Notes under the pieces: model-generated
What the model was told of the DNA's origin: nothing
The model's database searches: none
Seen by the model: the letters and a program-made list of their open reading frames with translations, nothing else
From: Heligmosomoides polygyrus polygyrus
Lineage: Eukaryota > Nematoda > Chromadorea > Rhabditida > Heligmosomidae
Reading direction: 5' to 3'
NCBI GenBank assembly: GCA_947396885.1
Contig: OX377201.1
Span: 7,178,934 to 7,242,933 of the forward strand
DNA: 64,000 nt
Position numbers and translations under genes: made by a program
Shown: piece by piece, positions 20,801 to 29,916 of the stretch
Layout of the letters: the number at the start of each line of letters is the position of its first letter
How positions within the stretch are numbered: position 1 is the first letter of the stretch

Positions 20801-23800
20801 ATTTCTTTTAACCTTCAACGTTCTGCATTTGACTTATACTTGGCCGAAACAGCCTTAGGGCCTGTTCATACTTCGCGACAAGAGCGACTCGTCGCTCGTG
20901 TGAAACAGATTTCGATTAAAACCGAGAGCGCGCCGCCGAAAAGTGTTCATACTCGAGCGCTGTCGCTGCAGTCGCTCTTGTCGCCTATTCACACTTGCCG
21001 GTTCTGCGCACGCCGGGTACGCCAGGGCCTATTCATACTTCGAGCGACAAAAGCGACTGAAGCGACTAGGGCGACGGACGTATAGTGATGTACGCCCGTC
21101 GCCCCAGTCGCTCCGGTCGCTCTTGTCGCTCGAAGTATGAACAGGCCCCTACGTGTGCTGCACTCGCTGCGTTATCGTCGCTTTCGTCGCCCGTGCAAAA
21201 CATACGAATTGATTAAATCCGAGCGCGCGCCGCCGAAAAGTGTTCATTCTCGAGAGCCGGCGTTGTCGCTGCAGTCGCTCTAGTCGCTACAGTCACTGCT
21301 GTCACCTGTCCATACTTCCCCGCGCTGCGCACTCTTTCGCTGTTGTCGCTGCTGTCGCGAAGTATGAACAAGGCGTCAGTGAACCTGATATTCTTCAAGC
21401 CAACTTTGTTTATGATTGAGCCAGTTTTTTTCTAGATTGGCAGCAGTTTACAACGTAGGTGCTTTTCCCCATGCAACCAGATCTACACCTTAAACCTTAA
21501 GGTGCCGAAGATATGCTATTTCGAGGAACCTAGGCGTCCATTCTTCATGTGAGCATTACTGTATGCTTGCTTGTACCAACATTGCTGCATCCATGGGATT
21601 TCTAGGCTACCTGCCCATCAGTTCTCAAAAAATCACATTAATTAGTCAGCTTCCTATTCAACAACGTAGAGTTTTAAGTCATTCGATCTGTGGGAATCCT
21701 TCTACATAAAACTCTAGATGTTGTCCGTTGAAGGTGTCCGCGAAGCGCTGTTCTCCGACCCGAATGTGTACGACATCTTATGGGGAAAGCGACTAGGATT
21801 CGCTCGTGTTGTGATCAATGCAAGAACGGTGAGTTTAGTTTCGTCTGCCGACAGATTCATAGTGTCATCAATACCACCGCATATTGGACTCAGATGTTTG
21901 TTACCTTGGCCACGTTTTTTTCTCCATTTTTTCTTCAAAAAAAAATCAGAATATAATGGTCTTTCTCTTTGTTGCGGTAAAATGCCGCACTGTACAGGGT
22001 GTCTCAAAAGAATGTAGACACTGTTTGAAAGGTGATAAACTGAAGAAGTCAAGGGCTCATATGAAAGCCTGCGAAAATAGAAATTTTCTGAAAAAAGCGG
22101 TATGGAGTGCGTCATGCATTCGTTAGAAAGTTTGCGTTTTATACTCGATTGATTGTGTTTGGCTTGAATACTTGTTATAATTTCTTCACAAAGTAGCCGT
22201 TTTGGTTGATTTACGTTTCTTTTAGGGTTTAAAACTTAAAAACGCACTAAGGTTTGCGGAAAATGCAGGGTATCCCAAAAAGTGCAGGTACAGTTTGAAA
22301 CGTACTAATATTGCTGCTAGTGAAGCATTTGAAGACGTTTGAGGCTCATATGAAAGCACAGAGTAACGAGATTGCTGAGACGTGCAAGTTGGCAAGATTG
22401 TGCCATGCCCTCGTCCGAAACCTGCATTTCATACTCGATTGATTGTGCATGGGCTGAATGCTTGTTACAATCTTGTTACTTCTTGGCCACTTTAACCTGT
22501 GCTTTGCTTCTTTTAACGTTATGCGTCGCCTAGTAGCTGCCATTATGCCGATTAATCTCTCCATTCAGCTTGAATGTTTCTTCATCAGTTTACTGTAAAA
22601 TGGGGCTCCTGCTCACATTTAAATCGTGTGATTTATAAGTTCGCATGTTACGTGTCTTTCACATGATCGTCAAGTTCTAAACGTTAAAAGAAGCACAGCA
22701 CAGGTTAATCTAGCCAAGTAGTAACAAGATTGTAACAAGCATTCAGCACATGCACAATCAATCGAGTCGGAAATGCAAGGTTTCAGGCAGAAGCATGGCG
22801 AAGTCTTGACAATTTGCACGTCACAGTAATCTCGTGGCCCATCGCCTTCATGTGAGTCTCAAACATCCTTGAATACTTCACTAGTTGCAATGTTGCAACG
22901 TTTCGAACACTACCCGCATTTTTAGGACGCCCTGCACTTTCCGCAAACCATAGTGTGTTTTTAAGTTTTAAACCTTAAAAGAAGCGCAAATCAATCGAAA
23001 CGGTCGCTTTGTGAAGAAATTATAACATGTATTCAAGCGAAACGCAATCAATCGTGTGTAAAATGCAACATTTCGCACGAGTGCATGGCGCATTCCGTGC
23101 CGCTCATATGTCAGAAAATTTATATTTTCTCAGGCTTTCATATGAGCTCTTAACCTTTTTAGTACCTTTAGCAAAGTTATCTCCTTTCAAACAGTGTATA
23201 CATTCTTTTGAGACATCCTGTAGTATGAATTTGTCGCAGCAATACCTTCGTATATTTTAGCCAGTGATTCCAATGTTCACCGAGAATTGTCGAGAGTCGT
23301 TCCGCACACCAGAATGGGGGCGTAGCTTCTTCCGATGGGTCTACGAGAGGACGAAAATGCCGCTGTGTCCAATCTACGGCGGCTTTCCTGTCAAGATGGT
23401 GACACACCTTGGCAAGCCGATGACGTTCGACTATGACAATGTCACTCCTGAAGAGGTGAGGCTGTATGATTTGCTACTGTTCCTTTGAGGCGCAGGGACG
23501 GTCAATATCGATTAGATCGCACAAGGGTCAATATTAATAGTTTTCTATACTGTCGCTCTACGCGTGATGAAGTATAAAGATCCTCTGAATGCTTCATAAC
23601 AATAGTAGTTGCATAGTTGAGTGATTCCTTGGAATTATAGGTTCGGCGGCAGATCAAGCGAGAAGTCCGAGCGCTGATAAGGAAGCATCAGCGACTTCCT
23701 GGCAGCATACTACGCGGTATAGCACAGCGATTCCGGTCTGAGAAAACGAAAGAGCGGGAAGTGCTGCCGGAGCAGATTGTGAGTGATGATATTGGGTTTA

Positions 23801-26187
23801 GGTGGCAGCTTTACATCATTCAGTGCTATGTTTTGGTTGCAAACACTAATCTCATTGCCCTTTTGTGAGCTGAACGTCACTCACTCACTTTCTATAAGGC
23901 TCGTGTTTGCAAACCAAAATTAGCTGTAACTTGTTCACAGATGACCCACTCAAATCATCCTCCAGCGCTGGTAAGTATTAAAACTAAAAGGTGTATGGCG
24001 AATTTTAGTAGAAAGCAGGGTGCAGCCTTGATCCCTCGAACATGATGCGCGTACATGTGGGTCTCTTGTGTGGGCTTTTGAAGCGTTTTTAATCGATGAA
24101 GTGAAACTATAGACATAGAAATCGCTCCGGGAGTGATATAGATTCGGCTAGGCATTGTTTATACCAGCACCGCTGCGCGGCGTGGGACAATGATCGCCAC
24201 AAGTATCGGTCACAGTTAGGCCTATGTTATACTTTGGCGACAGTGTTGCGCGAGCTGCTACACACTGCGTAGCACCTGTTGAAACTGTCGCCGACGTTGC
24301 CGACTTCGGCGTCGCCGAAGTTTTCTTACGCCTCAGCGACTGACCAGGATACTATATCAACGGTAGGTCGGAACGGCCCAAGTGTTGTATATGGGCAGAA
24401 CCGCCTCTCTCTGGGAAGTAACAAACTGCAGGTATCTCGACCCTGCGTAGAGTTATGGGCGACGGAAGCCGCGTGTTGGCGCCCTGTTGATTCACGTGTT
24501 CCACAGCTGACGGGCTGCGCGGAATGAGGGCTCGCATCGCGACCCAGCGCAGTGCACAGGTGACGTAGTAGGGAAGAGCTCGGGCTCGTGAACAAGGGGT
24601 CGGGGGTTTGGATCTCGCAGACTGCGCTTGTTTTGCACTTTTGTAAAATCCATGTTTATCATATAGATAATCCAGCTATGGGCACTATAGTGTGTTATAG
24701 AGCATGTTTACAGATAACATACCACTCATACTGTTAACAAGGGTGGTCCAGGAAGGGTCACCGATTTCGCTGAAACTTCGTCTTGGGGGGTTATTTGGGG
24801 TGCTGATCACGAATCTGACATCCGTTCTTCACGACTCGGCTGGATAATATAGTTACACGAAAGCACAGAATTACATTCTTAAAGTTTCTGCCGGTGTGAC
24901 AGGTAGAGACAGAATCGTGAAAAACGGATGTCAGATTCGTGATCAGCACCCCAAATAACCCCCTAGACGAAGTTTCAGCGAAATCGATGACCCTGCCTGG
25001 ACCACCCTTGTTAACGGTATGGGTGGTATGGTATATGTAAACATGCTCTATAACACACTATAGTACCCCTAAGTGGATTACCTATATGATAAACCTGGAT
25101 TTTGCAAAAGTGTAAAACAAACGCAGTCTGCGGGATCCAAACCCCCGACCCCTTGTTCACGAGCCCGAGCTCTTCCCTACTACCCCACCTGTGCACTGCG
25201 CTGGGTCGCGATACGAGCCCTCATCCCGCGCAGCCCGTCAGCTGTGGAACACGTGAATCAACAGGGCGCCAACACGCGGCTTCCATCGCCCATAACTCTG
25301 CGCAGAGTTGTATTGGGGTCGAGATACCTGCAGTTTGTTACTACCCAGAGAGAGGCGGTTCTGCCCATATACAACATTTGCGCCGTTCCGACCTACCGTT
25401 GAGATAGTATCCTCGTGAGTCGCCCCATCACTGACTATGAACAGACCCTTACACTTCGCCGCCGTAAAGCACCTCATTTGACAGCGTTTCGGGGTAGTGT
25501 ATTCGGTAAATCGCGCCGCATAATCAATGGACAATTCGCGGCGCGATGACCGGAAGTCGATAGTGATCTATTCGAGCATACACGAACGCTGTCTGAGTTA
25601 ACTAGGGGCTGGATTCATCAATGACTTAAGCAGTTTAACGGAGAAAGTACAGCCTAAATCCCCGATAGCGCGGCTTATCAAGCGATATGGTGGAACATTT
25701 CTTTTCTTTTTTGAAGCATTCCATCATATCGCTTGAAAAGCCGCGCTATCAGGGATTTAGGCTGTACTTTCTCCGTTAAACTGCTGTAAGTCGTTGATGA
25801 ATCCGGCCCCAGAAGTGTTGACTTCTCTAGAATTCAACGTATAGGAAGAAGGATCAAGGCTGCAGCTTGTGTAAGAGTACTATAACTTACCTGGTGTATA
25901 AGTCGATTTGCAGTTCAGCCTAATATGTGCCGCTTTGCCGTTTGGTTCTCTTGCTTTTATGAGATTGATGGCTAAATTCTTGGCTGTGTAGTACAGAATA
26001 ACAAGGACCAGATAAGCAGAGAGATCAGGAATTTAGCCGTCGATTGATTACTTGAACATTTTAAGGTTTCACTGGTCCAAAGGTTACTATTCTCATTCAG
26101 GAGCTGTTGAATCGATCGAATGGACAGTCGAACGGCACGGCGCCGCAAGACGACAGCCCTGGTATGACCAGTGACACGACAACATAG
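8854..26187 (+). CDS. TMEM68: TMEM68-like membrane acyltransferase
   Basis: Ten exons keep phase throughout: 8854-8887, 8941-9035, 17410-17611, 20302-20469, 20526-20627, 21734-21828, 23261-23455, 23641-23778, 23941-23970, 26101-26187. They total 381 residues, against about 324 in vertebrates. A hydrophobic segment (about residues 44-75) precedes the catalytic domain. The acyltransferase block H-G-C-L-P-L-D lies at about 132-138. GDKFIFKIPG and APGGVREAL (about 198-206) follow, then IPMFTENCRE, YGGFPVKM and KHQRLPG near the end, in the order seen in TMEM68. Family members are ER acyltransferases linked to neutral-lipid synthesis. The gene is third in the proposed operon. Introns 2, 3, 5 and 9 are large and full of foldback elements. 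The C-terminal tail (two small exons) is lineage-specific; alternative splicing from 26161 into 26369 or later is possible, so the last exon is less sure than the core. Confidence 0.9.
9277..10010. mobile_element. hAT-like non-autonomous element 1 with perfect 8-bp duplication
   Basis: Ends CAGGGTTGTGCGTTTAACGG and, inverted, CAGGGGTGTGCGCTAACATG. GTTCCTAC is duplicated exactly at 9269-9276 and 10011-10018. The AT-rich interior has TTAACGG/TTTACCGG words at both sides and no transposase frame. It lies in TMEM68 intron 2. The 8-bp duplication and CAGGG ends are hAT-superfamily features. Confidence 0.8.
10524..10556 (-). ncRNA. Hammerhead-ribozyme-like motif (minus-strand copy)
   Basis: On the minus strand CTGAAGA (10549-10555) is followed by a 4-bp GGGC/GCCC stem with loop TTACA, GAAAC (10530-10534) and GTTGTC. 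This fits the core CUGANGA-stem II-GAAA. One extra A lies between core and stem and stem III is minimal, so activity is uncertain. Confidence 0.45.
10789..10820 (+). ncRNA. Hammerhead-ribozyme-like motif (plus-strand copy)
   Basis: CTGAAGA at 10789-10795, stem GGGC/GCCC (10797-10800 / 10806-10809), GAAAC at 10810-10814, then GTTGTC ending at the expected UH cleavage context. It is the mirror of the motif at 10524-10556, and the two could also pair with each other as a long hairpin. Confidence 0.45.
11026..11703. other. Intronic stretch, no feature recognised
   Basis: It lies in TMEM68 intron 2. No repeat end, exon with matching phase, or RNA gene was seen. Confidence 0.3.
11704..11824 (+). 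mobile_element. tRNA-derived SINE copy 7, 5' fragment
   Basis: A-box side (TATGGCAATCGGAGGAGG) and B-box side (GGTTCGGGTTTCCCTCC) are present; the body is lost after the GGTAAATCG word. Confidence 0.55.
12189..12213. repeat. Solo end of the GATTCATCAACGACTTA foldback family
   Basis: GGGGCCGGATCCATCAACGAC matches the terminal repeat of the family described at 19034-19204; no partner end is nearby. Confidence 0.4.
12352..12510 (-). pseudogene. RTE-type LINE relic (C-terminal of reverse transcriptase ORF)
   Basis: The minus strand matches, with decay, the 27.8-27.98 kb relic (shared word GGAATCCAGTCGGTAAC), whose translation has the RWAGH-M-R...W-RAV-DWIPWD-KRT block typical of RTE-clade elements in nematodes. 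Confidence 0.5.
12912..13062 (+). mobile_element. tRNA-derived SINE copy 8, 3' fragment, diverged
   Basis: Keeps ACTCATCTGGGAAGGATAAA, ATATGCATTCAGACCGCCTC and CGTTATCTCGTGGAA. Confidence 0.5.
13785..14071 (-). mobile_element. tRNA-derived SINE copy 9
   Basis: Complete reverse-strand copy from ATAAAGGATGGTGTTAATC to the head CGACTGCGCTACACGCGC. It lies in TMEM68 intron 2. Confidence 0.75.
14931..15234. mobile_element. GATTCATCAACGACTTA foldback, nested middle copy
   Basis: Ends GGGGCGGATTCATCAACGAC and inverse GTCGTTGATGAATCGGGCCC. The family core GATAAGCCGCGTT...AACGCGGCTTATC remains at 15128-15166. Confidence 0.75.
14962..15095. mobile_element. Innermost palindrome, CGCACTTCGCTGCC type, TAA-flanked
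   Basis: Arms AGGCTCGAGCGCACTTCGCT and inverse, inserted in one arm of the middle foldback. TAA/TTAA flanks are like those of the other TNA-duplicating MITEs. Confidence 0.65.
15752..16290. mobile_element. Foldback element with G-tract terminal repeats
   Basis: Ends TGCAATCCCTGTCAGG-(G)n-CAGTCCAT and the inverse with a 14-C run at 16262-16275. The interior is noncoding. The long G/C tracts lie at both ends in opposite orientation. Confidence 0.65.
16395..16560. repeat. ACCATGTTAGATCCTGGTT repeat
   Basis: Two partial tandem units (16397-16440, 16470-16515) carry TGGTTATAACATGTCAG. The same family, with its upstream AAAAATTCACGAG word, recurs at 63570-63740. Confidence 0.5.
16570..17015. mobile_element. 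Right part of a MULE-like element (relative of 7165-7760)
   Basis: Contains the same tRNA-like segment (TAGTGCAGTGGGTAG...GGTTCGGTTCTCC, 16584-16640) and ends with GGTTACGGTGAGCCGGTCCT...CACCGTTTATAAT. A 60-bp internal piece (GAACCCAGCCGC...) is tandemly duplicated. A short SINE tail fragment follows at 17016-17046. Confidence 0.5.
18058..18192. mobile_element. PIF/Harbinger-like MITE, CCTATGTTATAC type
   Basis: Palindromic arms GCCTATGTTATACC... and inverse, TAA duplicated at 18055-18057 and 18193-18195. Confidence 0.7.
18258..18412. mobile_element. GATTCATCAACGACTTA foldback copy
   Basis: Ends GGGCCGGATTCATCAATGAC and inverse; inserted in a CTGATCACGAA-family unit, whose two halves (GGTTATTTGGAGGGCTG and GTCGCGAATGTGACATCC) flank it. 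Confidence 0.7.
19034..19204. mobile_element. GATTCATCAACGACTTA foldback copy, near-complete
   Basis: Ends AGGGGTCGGATTCATCAACG and inverse. The interior has AACGCGGCTTATCAAGCG and GCGATGAACTGCGTT. Related copies in this window lie at 14931, 18258, 25605, 27361, 27632, 30251, 55073 and 60493. The duplication length could not be fixed. Confidence 0.75.
19205..20301. other. Intronic stretch of TMEM68 intron 3
   Basis: Contains a short palindrome at 19537-19625 (CTTTAAACTTAAACTTTAAAG centre), a G-run at 19657-19668 and a single GGATCTATCCTAGTCGGGAG terminal word (19828-19847) of the G-tract family seen at 63469. No exon was recognised. Confidence 0.35.
20858..21374. mobile_element. PIF/Harbinger-like MITE, TGTTCATACTTCGCG type, with nested copy
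   Basis: Ends GGGCCTGTTCATACTTCGCG (after TTA 20855-20857) and the inverse near 21374. A complete smaller palindrome of the same family (21024-21149) is nested inside. It lies in TMEM68 intron 5. Confidence 0.65.
21995..23220. mobile_element. Tc1/mariner-type foldback, 1.2 kb, TA-flanked
   Basis: Arms of about 270 bp begin CAGGGTGTCTCAAAAGAATG and its inverse, with TA at 21993-21994 and 23221-23222. No transposase frame is present. A second foldback of the same style is nested inside. It lies in TMEM68 intron 6, 40 bp before exon 23261-23455. Confidence 0.7.
22266..22934. mobile_element. Nested inner foldback
   Basis: Ends CAGGGTATCCCAAAAAGTGC and, inverted near 22934, CAGGGCGTCCTAAAAATGC. 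The arms are long (about 300 bp) around a centre near 22600. Confidence 0.6.
24347..25414. mobile_element. 1.07-kb inverted repeat with a tRNA-like segment in each arm
   Basis: Two arms of nearly 500 bp (GGATACTATATCAACGGTAG... and its inverse) meet near 24880. Each arm holds GTAGTAGGGAAGAGCTCGGG followed by GGGGGTTTGGATC, tRNA-like A/B-box spacing, and a CTGATCACGAA-family unit. An outer GGCCTATGTTATAC end lies at 24220. It lies in TMEM68 intron 9. Confidence 0.7.
25605..25810. mobile_element. GATTCATCAACGACTTA foldback copy
   Basis: Ends GGGGCTGGATTCATCAATGA and inverse; arms include AGGGATTTAGGCTGTACTTT. A near-perfect hairpin of about 90 bp. Confidence 0.75.
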
Positions 26188-26708
26188 TTTCCGTATATCA
26201 TTAACAGTTTTCCTAACGTTGATCTGTGATGTTGCAAGCGCTAAGCACTTACCCTTTCTTCCATGTATCGTTGTCTTCCAACACTCCTCTTTAGGATGAT
26301 TGTATGTTGTACTGTTTGATATTCATGATTGGCATCTCACACTTAGAAGTACTGATTACAGGCAGGTCCCCGTGAAGAAGGTGTAGACGAGCTTCAAGCC
26401 GGCAGTAGAAAAGCAGAAGAAACTGTGAGAATTAGCATAATGGGAAGCTTGCGGGGTGTTTATTCGTTAGTTCTGGAGCTGAAGCAAGTCCATCCACGCC
26501 TTCAGGCCAGGTGCTGTCTCAACATAGGGTGTACAACGAGAATCAAAGACCTTTCCGATTAGGTTCGTGCTCTTGCAACGAGAATCAAAGGACGTTTCCG
26601 AATAGGCTGCTGCTTTTTCTACCAGCTTTTGCAGATATTGTACATATTGAGTCGCTTTAGGCTTTCACCTGTGATTCCTTCAAGGATTTTCCTTAGCTTG
26701 CTGAAAGC

Positions 26709-26714
26709 AATAAA
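26709..26714 (+). terminator. Possible poly(A) signal for the TMEM68-like gene
   Basis: AATAAA is the first good signal after the TAG at 26185-26187, implying a 3' UTR of about 0.5 kb unless extra 3' exons exist. Confidence 0.4.
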
Positions 26715-26891
26715 CGGGATTATCTTTTACGTATGTTGAAGTAGCGCGTGGAGCTGTCCTCAGCTGAATCATTCCTCGTCCCGTCGATCATAGAGTTGCT
26801 GCAGCTGGCGCCAGCAATGTCTCCGCGCATCCCTACCGCGTGCCAGAGTACTCCAATGACCCTCCTCTCTCGATTAACACGAAGAGCGTCA

Positions 26892-27098
26892 GGGTCTGTT
26901 CATAATTCGCGATAAGAGCGACTGGAGCGACTGGGCGACGGATGTAGTGTGGTGTACATAAATAATTACGCATTTCACACTACATTCGTCGCTGACGGAG
27001 TGTGGAGTTCGCAGTTATTTACGTACACCACACTACATCCGTCGCCTCAGTCGCTCTTGTCACTCTTGTCGCTCTTGTCGCGAAGTATGAACAGGCCC
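26892..27098. mobile_element. PIF/Harbinger-like MITE, TGTTCATACTTCGCG type, TCA-flanked
   Basis: Ends GGGTCTGTTCATAATTCGCG and inverse, TCA at 26889-26891 and 27099-27101. The centre repeats CACACTACATCCGTCG in both orientations. Confidence 0.7.
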
Positions 27099-27360
27099 TC
27101 AGGTGCAAGTCCAGTCGTGGGGTTGGTGTCAACCTGATGCTGTCGTGCAGATCAATGCATCCTCTGCGTCAGCTTACTGCCTATTGTCACGTCATGTCCT
27201 TACGCGTCCCCTGACCCGGACGAGTGCGCGTCGACTCCGTGACCATGCCTAGAGCGCAATTGTTTGGATCCGCTCCTGGTTTTGTTCTATTCTGCCAAGT
27301 TATCTCACCTTTACCCTTCATCTAGGAGGACAGTTCCAGGTATCCATTCGACCGATTACA

Positions 27361-27498
27361 GGGGTCGGTTCATCAACCGTTTACCGCCTTCTAACGGTGA
27401 AGATACCGCCAAACCTGATGCTCATGAATGTCAATATCAGGGGGTTTGGCGGTATTTTCACCGTTAGGGGGCGGTAAGCGGTTGATGAATCTGGCCCC
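27361..27498. mobile_element. Foldback variant, GGTTCATCAACCGTTTACCG type
   Basis: Palindrome with GGGGTCGGTTCATCAACCGT and inverse; the same end style as the GATTCATC family but a different interior (GGTGAAGATACCGCC). Confidence 0.65.
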
Positions 27499-27499
27499 A

Positions 27500-27985
27500 G
27501 GAGTGGAGAGTAAAATGTGAGCATGGTTGTTCCATGACTCTTGTGAAACTTTGAGGAGGACCGCTCCCATTGAACTTGCACCGAGCGTCATACTGTTTGT
27601 CGATATGAAGAAGTTCGACCAACACGTTGATGGGCGCCTTCATTAACGATTTACAGAATTTTAACAGAGAAAATACAGCCGAAATCCCTGATAGTGCGAC
27701 GAATGGTTCACCATTTCGCTTGATAAGCCGCGCTATCAGGGATTTCGGCTCTATTTTCTCTGTTAACTTGCGTAAGTCGTTGATGAATCCGGCTCCTGAT
27801 GTTCTCTTGGCATCCCACGGAATCCAGTCGGTAACAGCTCTTGTCCAGCTGGTGTCTGCGAAGCGCATTGCGTGGCCGGCCCACCTAAGTTTCGACGTCT
27901 TATCCCGTGCGACAGCGTCTCTGATCTTCGAGTGTCGACGAAGCAAGGAACTCCAGAGGCCTCTCACTTGTGTGAACCGCGTCAT
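27500..27985 (-). pseudogene. RTE-type LINE relic split by a foldback
   Basis: The minus strand encodes KLRWAGHAMRFADTSWTRAV-TDWIPWDAKRT, the conserved C-terminal block of RTE-clade reverse transcriptase ORFs. After the foldback at 27632-27796 a related tail continues (FFISTNSMTLGASSM...). It is truncated at both ends. Confidence 0.6.
27632..27796. mobile_element. GATTCATCAACGACTTA foldback inserted in the RTE relic
   Basis: Left end decayed (GGGCGCCTTCATTAACGAT), right end GTCGTTGATGAATCCGGCTC. TGATG occurs on both sides (27628-27632 and 27795-27799) and may be the duplication. Confidence 0.65.
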
Positions 27986-28088
27986 ATATAGAAGCTACAA
28001 GCTGGTTTTTTTTACTCAATACTTAGCAATACTTGAAATTTTATTTAAAATTAAATTAATTTTAAATTAGAACAATTCGCATCTATAA

Positions 28089-29916
28089 GGCCTATGGTAT
28101 ACTCCCGTCCGCTGCCGCGACGCGGGAGTGCACAGCGACGCGATGGCTCGCGATGCGCGTCGCGAGCCGTCGCCGTCGCTGAGGGTGACATAGGCCTATG
28201 GCATACCGCCGGCGACGAATCCAGCGACGAGAGGAGCGAAGCGACGGGGGAACTGTGGTTTCAGCGACGGCGGTGTTGGGCGGGGGCGAGAATTTGCACT
28301 GGAGCGCGGTTAGTGACGCTTGCGTGCGTGAATGCGTGGTGCAAAGGGTCGGGCGACAGCTGGTCGCCGTGCAAAGCGCAGCGACGACCGGTCGCTGGCG
28401 GTATGCCCCCTCTCCCAACGACACGCACTACCGACGTGGCAGCGACAACCGGCAAGCGCGCGCTCTCTCCCCATTGTTTCTGACAGGTCCCAACACGAAT
28501 GGTCGATTACTTGTCCGTTGGCAGTGCCGTCGCCGGACTCGTCGCTGGTGGTATGCCATAGGCCATAGTTCGCGCAGTTCTGCAGACGGAGACTTTTGTA
28601 GAAGTTTAGCGAATCAGCTGATTCAGTGCTTTTTTCCGGATTCCTTGTTTTCTCAGCCTTTTCGTTCGTGATTTCGCGTTTTTTCCCGTTTTATCGCCTT
28701 CTGATCCGTATGCCGTCGTGGGGTTGTTGCTTTCAATGGTATTTCGTGGATGTCGTGTTACAAGGGGGTTTCCGTCATGCCTGTGTCGACTCATGCATTT
28801 CTTTTGTTCCTCATGCACTTGTCCGGCACAGAAATGTGGATTTCTGTGCCGTCGAGGAGGTTCACAGGCGAAAAAAATGCGAGAATCGGCACAAAAGAGG
28901 GGGAAAGCGGCCTAGAAAAACATCTCATCCGAAAAGCAGCCGTTCAAGCCGTCGAAAAAACCCAAAATGACTCTAGCCACGACGAAATCTCTACGAGAAG
29001 AACAACAGAGACACCACATGACCACCCAACATCACCAGACGTGTGTTGAAATTGCTGTGGTATGGTCACGAACCAAGGAAGTGTCGAAATAAGTGAGTGG
29101 AAGTGCATAGAATAGGGCATGACAAGCGCTCCCCTCTCCGCGACCATCGCAGCCCGTCGCTCGTCGCAGTGCACTGCACTGCGACGAGCGACGGGCTGCG
29201 ACAGGGGCAGACATAACTCCAACGCCGTGCGAACCCCCCTGGCGTCGCGCACGGTGCGCGGCGAAATTGGACGAGTTGTCGCGGTCCGATGCTTCCGAGA
29301 TGCGGCACGCCTTTGCCTTATTTCAACGTTTCTTGGAAATGGTATATGAATGTGGTTTTAACAGGATGATCAGCGACAGTTATACAGGAATCCTGGTCAT
29401 GTGGATGGTCTCTAGCGGCAGTATTTGCCATCTACAACTTCTTCGGGCAATTTTAGCCGTGATTATGGTTATGTTACGGAAAAAGGTCACTATCACCCAT
29501 TCTCAGAATAATTGTCCTACTGCAGACTGTTGCCTACCACATTCTGTGTGATTTCAAGTTCCTTGCTAGAGATGTGGTCTGAGAGCTTAAACACTGAGAA
29601 CATCCTCGTGCTCCGCGGCTAACCATGCGTCGCTGAGCGCACGTCCGCGTTTCAGCGCCGCGATGTCGCACGCGGATAGCGCACGACGTCGCGTTGGAGT
29701 TAGGTCCTGGAGCCGGGCTGCGACGGTCGTCGCACGGGAGGATGTTTCAATCCCGCGACGCGGAGGTATAACACCCCTCTGCGACGCATCGCGGTAGCGA
29801 TGGCGCGTCAACTGACAACCGCGCCCCACTGCGCCGTCCGCCACTGCAGCGAAGGCGCGCCGTTGACAGTTGCCCCGCGCCCATCGCTGGAGCGACGCGG
29901 TAGTATACCATAGGCC
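28089..29916. mobile_element. GC-rich palindromic complex, GGCCTATGGTATAC type
   Basis: Outer ends GGCCTATGGTATACTCC (TAA 28086-28088) and inverse GGTAGTATACCATAGGCC (TAA 29917-29919). Inside lie separate palindromes at 28089-28195 and 28193-28564 and a GTCGCTCGTCGCAGTGCACT hairpin at 29140-29200. Long GC-rich frames here are by-products. Confidence 0.6.
29365..29415 (+). CDS. Candidate 3'-terminal exon, unassigned
   Basis: After a good acceptor (GGTTTTAACAG) the frame reads DDQRQLYRNPGHVDGL then TAG. The same frame continues past the TAG as RQYLPSTTSSGNFSRDYGY... to TAA at about 29508. It lies inside a GC-rich 1.8-kb palindromic region, so it may be fortuitous. Confidence 0.22.
   Translation, partial: DDQRQLYRNPGHVDGL

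Noticed and set aside
28094..28671. Overlapping GC-rich frames of 60-157 codons on both strands
   Set aside because: They lie in palindromic GC-rich elements where both strands are open; composition is low-complexity Arg/Ala and no family is recognised.
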